Positions 58,387 to 64,000 of a stretch of DNA of 64,000 bases are shown piece by piece. Source of the DNA: Phytopythium helicoides (lineage: Eukaryota; Oomycota; Peronosporomycetes; Pythiales; Pythiaceae). Position numbers and translations under genes: made by a program. Location: positions 1 through 64,000 of the forward strand of contig JANFNE010000024.1 in assembly GCA_024867545.1 (NCBI GenBank), written 5' to 3'. The notes under the pieces are model-generated. The model was given only the letters and a program-made list of their open reading frames with translations, searched no databases and was not told the DNA's origin. The stretch's first letter is position 1. Each line of letters begins with the position of its first letter.

Positions 58387-59514
58387 ACTGGCAAAGAGGC
58401 TCGGCGGGTGCTGCGCGCGTTGGGATTTCTAAACTGGCCGCTTGCTCGGTGAGCCGCCGGCTGGCCGTGTGGACGCGGACGGCCGCGCGGACCGGCCGTC
58501 GTCGGGTTGTGGACCGGGAACGCGCGCCGACCATGCGGCTCGGTAGAGTCGGGGCTGCGACAGCGGCCAATTCGATAAACCGCGGCCACATACAAACGCC
58601 GAGAGAACCGCCGGCGATTGTGTCGAAATTCGGCGTCAAACGCGAACCACGGCGGACCGTGAGAAATGGCTGCGCCGCGTGCGTGTCAGGACGTGGTAAA
58701 CGTGCCCGTTGCGTTCGCGTGAACCCGGAGCCACATGGCGTCGCAGGGGCTCTCTGCCGGCGCGGCAGAGGACACCGTGGCGGCTTGCGAACATGACGAG
58801 CACGACAAATTTGCGCTGACTCGATCGGATCACTCCACGGCCGAGTTGAAGTTCAACCGCGAGGACTCGACACACATCAAGCTTTTTTTGTGGAGCGAGC
58901 CGCCCCGAGCTGATTCAATGCACAAATTCGGCCTGGCTGAGGACGCTTAGATTGCGAGTGTCAACTTTGGAGAGGAGTCCTTAAGCGTTGGTCACGGAGC
59001 CCGAGAGACCGCACAGACTACAGACGAATTTTCACAGACACACTTCAGCGCAAACACCTCCGCCGGTGCTTTGCCACTGACAGATAGTCAGATTTTCTCA
59101 GCCTGCACTGGTGGTTTTGTGTCAATCAACAAACCTGCGCGCAAACTACATACCAGCTTGTCGCACCCTAACAGCGCCTCTTTCTTCCACCGACTCAAAG
59201 TTGTTGATCGGCCAAGCTTGCGGGAGTAATTTCTACAAGCTCTGAGGTGTAATTTCCCTGTCCAGGCCTTACGGCTGGACTTCAACAATGGAAAAGGATC
59301 CATTCGCCAAGAGGCAACGTCTTGGGACCTGTGCGTCTTCAGGTTGCTTACGGATACTGATGCTTACAAGCGGTTCGAATACATCCATTAGGATTATCAA
59401 CAACAATTTATTTTACCAGGCCTCAAGCAGGCGCGCGCTCGCACTGCGCGCATGCGTTTGGTCTCACTACTGGACTCAACACTTCACACGCACACATCGT
59501 ATCCATAAATAAGC
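58387..59514. other. Intergenic region between the two acidic-protein genes
   Basis: About 1.13 kb: promoter of the myristoylated protein gene on the left and 3' flank of the PX repeat gene on the right, AT-richer from 59370. No gene recognised. Confidence 0.45.
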
Positions 59515-62500
59515 TTATCGCACGATAAACTTCTGGAAGATGCTGCTCTCGCGCAGCTCTCTGTGCTCCGAGATGAAGCTCAAAATTTTGACAAACGCTT
59601 TCTCGCGCACTTCAATCGTCTTCTTGCTTTGTCGGCCGCGCAAGAATGTACCAAGTGTGACTTTCGGGAACGGAGGTAGCTCTTCTACGTGAGGAAGATC
59701 GGAATCTCGGAGCTGGGCGTACAGCGCGCTAAACTGCGAGAAACGTTTGAACAGGATCGGAGACCGCTGATGAGAGGCTGCGTCTTCAACCATATGAATG
59801 TGGTACATCACAACGCCCTTGACCACAGAGAAGCCGTAGATACCGTACGACGGAGATATTGTTGTCGGAACTGCTGGCAACGAAGATCGCACATACCCAT
59901 CTGGGCCGAAGATGCTAGAGCGCTTTTGCGGTTGGTACTCACTGAAACGGCGTCCTTCGGAGGCAACCTCTACAACCCCACCACTGCCAATCTGGTAACT
60001 TGTCTGGTCGTCGGTCTCACCTTCATCTTCCTCAGCGACGGCCAGAATCGTTTCATTCGCGACGGCCTCTTCATATTCGTCAACGCCACCAATTGACATA
60101 TCCTCAGTTTCGGCGACTGAAACAGAGACCTCTCCGGAGTCAGCCAGTTGGTGAACATTATCAACCGCAAACGCGCAAGGAACCAGTGTTTGGAGGGAAT
60201 CAAATGTGTCCAATGCTTCGTCGGCCTCATTGGTCGAATTTGAGCTCTTCACATTGTTCAGAGACGAATCGACTTCCAACGCATTCTCAGCAACGACGTC
60301 AAAATTATGTTCTTCGTCGCCGAGAGCCGAAAGAGACTTGTTGTCGAAGACCTCTTCATGAACATCTGCGCCTTCAACCTTTTCTTCAGCCGTCCCACTT
60401 GTCTTCGTATCGGACTCTTCTGTCACAATCTCAGCCTCCCCATTTTCAACCGTGTCCAAGCCCTCGACAGAAGCAGGGCCTTCAATACTTTCCATTTGAC
60501 AGTCCATCTCGGTAGTTGCATGCAGCTTGGCCACTTCAGCTATTTCAACACCTGATGCCTCGGTCTCATCAACCTCGTCAGATAGGAATGCTCCCGCACT
60601 ATCTTTGCCGTTCTCACTGATAGCAGACTCATCTGTAATAACAGCAGCAGGTTTGGTAGCGAAAATGTCCTCTTCAACTACATAATCCTTTAGAGTAGAG
60701 ACTTTTGCTTCCTCACTTTTCTTCTCAGAAGAATGGTCATTGGGCTTGGTGTCACCAAGAACACGTTCAAAAACTTGATGAGCTCGATGAAAGTCTATCG
60801 AGGACGTGTCAATACTTGACACGTACTCATTCAACTTGGCAGCATTCGTCTCAACAGCATCGGTAGCCTCAACAGTGTCGACAACTTCTTCAGATTCAGC
60901 ACCAGTCATGACCGTAGCCGCAGCAGCAAACGACGAGATTGCAACAGCGGCGCCAAGTGCACCCACAGCGAACGAAGCTTCGTCACTCGCCGACGCTTCA
61001 TCCATCACAGACTCCACAGACGCTTCGATCTCGATCTCGGTCTCCTTCACGACCACCGCAGCCTGATCAATCACGGTCTCCTCGGTCACAGTCTCTTCGG
61101 TCACAATCTCTTCGGTCACGGTCTCCTCGGTCACACACTCTTCGGTCACAGACTCTTCAATCACAATCTCTTCAGTCACACACTCTTCAGTCACAAACTC
61201 TTCGGTCACAGCCTCCTCGGTCACAGCATCGTTGACATCGGCCGCAGCAGCCTCTAGCGTAGGCTCAACCGCGGTCTTCTCGTCGACCGCGACGCTGTCA
61301 GCACCTTCCGTCTCAAACTGCGCCTCCTCGACAGCCACCAACTCAGCCACCTCAGCCACCTCAGCCACCTCAGCCACCTCAGCCACGTCCGCCCCGCAGA
61401 CCGTCTCCACCGCGGCTTCCATGACGGCCTCGGTCTCTTCGGGTTGCTGCTGCGCATCCTCGTCCTCATCTTCGACATCCTCGTTGACTTCATGCTGCTG
61501 CTCCGCAGCAACCTCCGGTGTCTCAACGATCGCAGCCTCCGACTCGGCCACGCTCTCGACCAGACCCTCCACAACCTCGACCGTCGTCGCCGTGCTGACC
61601 ACAGTCTCCTCGACGACAGCACTAACCTCTTCTTCGTCGATAGCACCGGCCTCCACGGCAGCCAAGTCGTTGTCCGAAGCCTCAGCCTCAATCACCACAC
61701 CAGCAGTAATCTCGGACAAAGCCTCTTCGTCTGCCTCATCGGTCTTGGCCACTTCCACGGGAGCGGCCTCTTCGGCTTCTTCACTTTCTTCGGACACCTC
61801 GATTGACTCGATTGCCTCGATTTCCTCAGTCACCTCAACGATCTCGACCACCTCGGTCGATTCAGCCGACTCAACCTCCGCAGCCGCTACAGGAGCGTCG
61901 TTCATAGCACCGACTTCGACCTCGTCAATCGTCTCGACAAGCTCGACATGCTCGACCTCCTCAGTCCTCACAGCTGCCACGGTCACCTCGGCCTCCTGAA
62001 TATCCTCGACGGTCTCGACGGTCTCGAAGTTCTCAACAGCCTCGACGAGCTCAACAGCATCGGTAGCCTCAACAGTGTCGACAACTTCTTCAGATTCAGC
62101 ACCAGTCATGACCGTAGCCGCAGCAGCAAACGACGAGATTGCAACAGCGGCGCCAAGTGCACCCACAGCGAACGAAGCTTCGTCACTCGCCGACGCTTCA
62201 TCCATCACAGACTCCACAGACGCTTCGATCTCGATCTCGGTCTCCTTCACGACCACCGCAGCCTGATCAATCACGGTCTCCTCGGTCACAGTCTCTTCGG
62301 TCACAATCTCTTCGGTCACGGTCTCCTCGGTCACACACTCTTCGGTCACAGACTCTTCAATCACAATCTCTTCAGTCACACACTCTTCAGTCACAAACTC
62401 TTCGGTCACAGCCTCCTCGGTCACAGCATCGTTGACATCGGCCGCAGCAGCCTCTAGCGTAGGCTCAACCGCGGTCTTCTCGTCGACCGCGACGCTGTCA

Positions 62501-64000
62501 GCACCTTCCGTCTCAAACTGCGCCTCCTCGACAGCCACCAACTCGGCCACCTCAGCCACCTCAGCCACCTCAGCCACCTCAGCCACGTCCGCCCCGCAGA
62601 CCGTCTCCACCGCGGCTTCCATGACGGCCTCGGTCTCTTCGGGTTGCTGCTGCGCATCCTCGTCCTCATCTTCGACATCCTCGTTGACTTCATGCTGCTG
62701 CTCCGCAGCAACCTCCGGTGTCTCAACGATCGCAGCCTCCGACTCGGCCACGCTCTCGACCAGACCCTCCACAACCTCGACCGTCGTCGCCGTGCTGACC
62801 ACAGTCTCCTCGACGACAGCACTAACCTCTTCTTCGTCGATAGCACCGGCCTCCACGGCAACCAAGTCGTTGTCCGAAGCCTCAGCCTCAATCACCACAC
62901 CAGCAGTAATCTCGGACAAAGCCTCTTCGTCTGCCTCATCGGTCTTGGCCACTTCCACGGGAGCGGCCTCTTCGGCTTCTTCACTTTCTTCGGACACCTC
63001 GATTGACTCGATTGCCTCGATTTCCTCAGTCACCTCAACGATCTCGACCACCTCGGTCGATTCAGCCGACTCAACCTCCGCAGCCGCTACAGGAGCGTCG
63101 TTCATAGCACCGACTTCGACCTCGTCAATCGTCTCGACAAGCTCGACATGCTCGACCTCCTCAGTCCTCACAGCTGCCACGGTCACCTCGGCCTCCTGAA
63201 TATCCTCGACGGTCTCGACGGTCTCGAAGTTCTCAACAGCCTCGACGAGCTCAACAGCATCGGTAGCCTCAACAGTGTCGACAACTTCTTCAGATTCAGC
63301 ACCAGTCATGACCGTAGCCGCAGCAGCAAACGACGAGATTGCAACAGCGGCGCCAAGTGCACCCACAGCGAACGAAGCTTCGTCACTCGCCGACGCTTCA
63401 TCCATCACAGACTCCACAGACGCTTCGATCTCGATCTCGGTCTCCTTCACGACCACCGCAGCCTGATCAATCACGGTCTCCTCGGTCACAGTCTCTTCGG
63501 TCACAATCTCTTCGGTCACGGTCTCCTCGGTCACACACTCTTCGGTCACAGACTCTTCAATCACAATCTCTTCAGTCACACACTCTTCAGTCACAAACTC
63601 TTCGGTCACAGCCTCCTCGGTCACAGCATCGTTGACATCGGCCGCAGCAGCCTCTAGCGTAGGCTCAACCGCGGTCTTCTCGTCGACCGCGACGCTGTCA
63701 GCACCTTCCGTCTCAAACTGCGCCTCCTCGACAGCCACCAACTCGGCCACCTCAGCCACCTCAGCCACCTCAGCCACCTCAGCCACGTCCGCCCCGCAGA
63801 CCGTCTCCACCGCGGCTTCCATGACGGCCTCGGTCTCTTCGGGTTGCTGCTGCGCATCCTCGTCCTCATCTTCGACATCCTCGTTGACTTCATGCTGCTG
63901 CTCCGCAGCAACCTCCGGTGTCTCAACGATCGCAGCCTCCGACTCGGCCACGCTCTCGACCAGACCCTCCACAACCTCGACCGTCGTCGCCGTGCTGACC
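59515..64000 (-). CDS. Giant acidic repeat protein with C-terminal PX domain, 5' end beyond window
   Basis: At least 1486 residues are in frame; the stop is at 59515-59517 and the frame is open to the right edge, so the start is outside. Most of it consists of a 400-residue acidic repeat (Val, Glu, Ala, Thr-rich) with about 2.6 copies in view. Each copy contains an EEAVTEEFVTEECVTEEIVI-type pentapeptide array, a DEDEDAQQQPEETEA segment and one hydrophobic stretch (SFAVGALGAAVAISSFAAAA) that could enter or touch a membrane. A unique acidic linker of about 310 residues follows, then a C-terminal PX domain of about 120 residues: ISPSYGIYGFSVVKGVVMYH, the phosphoinositide-binding RFSQFSALYAQL, the proline loop LPPFPKVTLGTFLRGRQSKK and terminal helices ending IFQKFIVR. 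PX domains bind PI3P-type lipids on endosomes. A membrane tether or scaffold is inferred. Confidence 0.85.
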   Translation of the reverse strand, partial: VSTATTVEVVEGLVESVAESEAAIVETPEVAAEQQHEVNEDVEDEDEDAQQQPEETEAVMEAAVETVCGADVAEVAEVAEVAEVAELVAVEEAQFETEGADSVAVDEKTAVEPTLEAAAADVNDAVTEEAVTEEFVTEECVTEEIVIEESVTEECVTEETVTEEIVTEETVTEETVIDQAAVVVKETEIEIEASVESVMDEASASDEASFAVGALGAAVAISSFAAAATVMTGAESEEVVDTVEATDAVELVEAVENFETVETVEDIQEAEVTVAAVRTEEVEHVELVETIDEVEVGAMNDAPVAAAEVESAESTEVVEIVEVTEEIEAIESIEVSEESEEAEEAAPVEVAKTDEADEEALSEITAGVVIEAEASDNDLVAVEAGAIDEEEVSAVVEETVVSTATTVEVVEGLVESVAESEAAIVETPEVAAEQQHEVNEDVEDEDEDAQQQPEETEAVMEAAVETVCGADVAEVAEVAEVAEVAELVAVEEAQFETEGADSVAVDEKTAVEPTLEAAAADVNDAVTEEAVTEEFVTEECVTEEIVIEESVTEECVTEETVTEEIVTEETVTEETVIDQAAVVVKETEIEIEASVESVMDEASASDEASFAVGALGAAVAISSFAAAATVMTGAESEEVVDTVEATDAVELVEAVENFETVETVEDIQEAEVTVAAVRTEEVEHVELVETIDEVEVGAMNDAPVAAAEVESAESTEVVEIVEVTEEIEAIESIEVSEESEEAEEAAPVEVAKTDEADEEALSEITAGVVIEAEASDNDLAAVEAGAIDEEEVSAVVEETVVSTATTVEVVEGLVESVAESEAAIVETPEVAAEQQHEVNEDVEDEDEDAQQQPEETEAVMEAAVETVCGADVAEVAEVAEVAEVAELVAVEEAQFETEGADSVAVDEKTAVEPTLEAAAADVNDAVTEEAVTEEFVTEECVTEEIVIEESVTEECVTEETVTEEIVTEETVTEETVIDQAAVVVKETEIEIEASVESVMDEASASDEASFAVGALGAAVAISSFAAAATVMTGAESEEVVDTVEATDAVETNAAKLNEYVSSIDTSSIDFHRAHQVFERVLGDTKPNDHSSEKKSEEAKVSTLKDYVVEEDIFATKPAAVITDESAISENGKDSAGAFLSDEVDETEASGVEIAEVAKLHATTEMDCQMESIEGPASVEGLDTVENGEAEIVTEESDTKTSGTAEEKVEGADVHEEVFDNKSLSALGDEEHNFDVVAENALEVDSSLNNVKSSNSTNEADEALDTFDSLQTLVPCAFAVDNVHQLADSGEVSVSVAETEDMSIGGVDEYEEAVANETILAVAEEDEGETDDQTSYQIGSGGVVEVASEGRRFSEYQPQKRSSIFGPDGYVRSSLPAVPTTISPSYGIYGFSVVKGVVMYHIHMVEDAASHQRSPILFKRFSQFSALYAQLRDSDLPHVEELPPFPKVTLGTFLRGRQSKKTIEVREKAFVKILSFISEHRELRESSIFQKFIVR
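60851..64000 (-). repeat. 1200-bp tandem coding repeat
   Basis: Copies at 60851-62050, 62051-63250 and 63251 to beyond 64000, each exactly 1200 bp and differing by only a few bases (for example an Ala/Val change near 61662/62862 and a silent change near 61345/62545). Each copy also contains an internal 15-bp array (VTEE units) and a 9-bp array coding AEV. Confidence 0.97.

Noticed and set aside
61232..63657. Plus-strand Ser/Thr-rich frames of 98-255 codons repeated every 1200 bp
   Set aside because: Antisense shadows of the acidic repeat; the minus-strand frame is continuous over 4.4 kb and ends in a real PX domain.

Overview
The window reads as nuclear DNA of an oomycete (stramenopile water mould). 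It is GC-rich and gene-dense. The few introns are 54-76 bp with GT-AG borders. The gene families also point to oomycetes: secreted Thr/Pro-rich mucin-like proteins with PAN/Apple domains, an RWP-RK regulator, a TAZ-finger protein, an S33-type hydrolase with membrane segments, and JEN1-like (SHS) carboxylate transporters. Genus cannot be fixed from sequence alone. No rRNA, convincing tRNA, CRISPR or transposon gene was found.

Layout. 1-8.1 kb, minus strand: an aspartate kinase running off the left edge, a small PX-domain protein, a truncated inverted copy of a hydrolase gene 3' end, a four-exon glutathione reductase and an RWP-RK transcription factor. 9.9-15.9 kb, plus strand: a membrane S33-like alpha/beta hydrolase whose nucleophile serine is replaced by glycine, then a two-exon TAZ-zinc-finger protein. 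16.5-41.1 kb, plus strand: a head-to-tail cluster of six paralogous surface proteins, here called A-F. Each has a signal peptide, a conserved 47-residue two-Cys module, a long Thr/Ser/Pro repeat tract, one transmembrane helix and a short tail ending in T-P or T-P-P. B-F add an 8-Cys N-terminal domain; A, B and F add a PAN/Apple domain near the membrane. 42.3-48.0 kb: a nearly perfect inverted repeat (arms about 2.76 and 2.79 kb, 198-bp spacer) carrying two almost identical SHS-family transporters tail to tail.

49.7-58.4 kb: an SLX4-like nuclease scaffold with an added N-terminal FHA domain, a convergent nucleostemin/GNL3-family GTPase 34 bp away, a divergent RhoGEF, and a predicted N-myristoylated acidic repeat protein. 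59.5-64.0 kb: a very long acidic protein with at least 2.6 copies of a 400-residue repeat and a C-terminal PX domain; its 5' end lies beyond the window.

Most genes look like independent housekeeping or signalling genes. The cell-surface cluster is the main accessory region and the best candidate for an undescribed system: a modular, rapidly changing coat or adhesin family whose ends are conserved while the repeat stalks differ completely. At least five single-base frame breaks were seen (two genes on the left flank, two cluster genes). The three on the left flank each sit in a short C run, and some or all may be sequencing or assembly errors.
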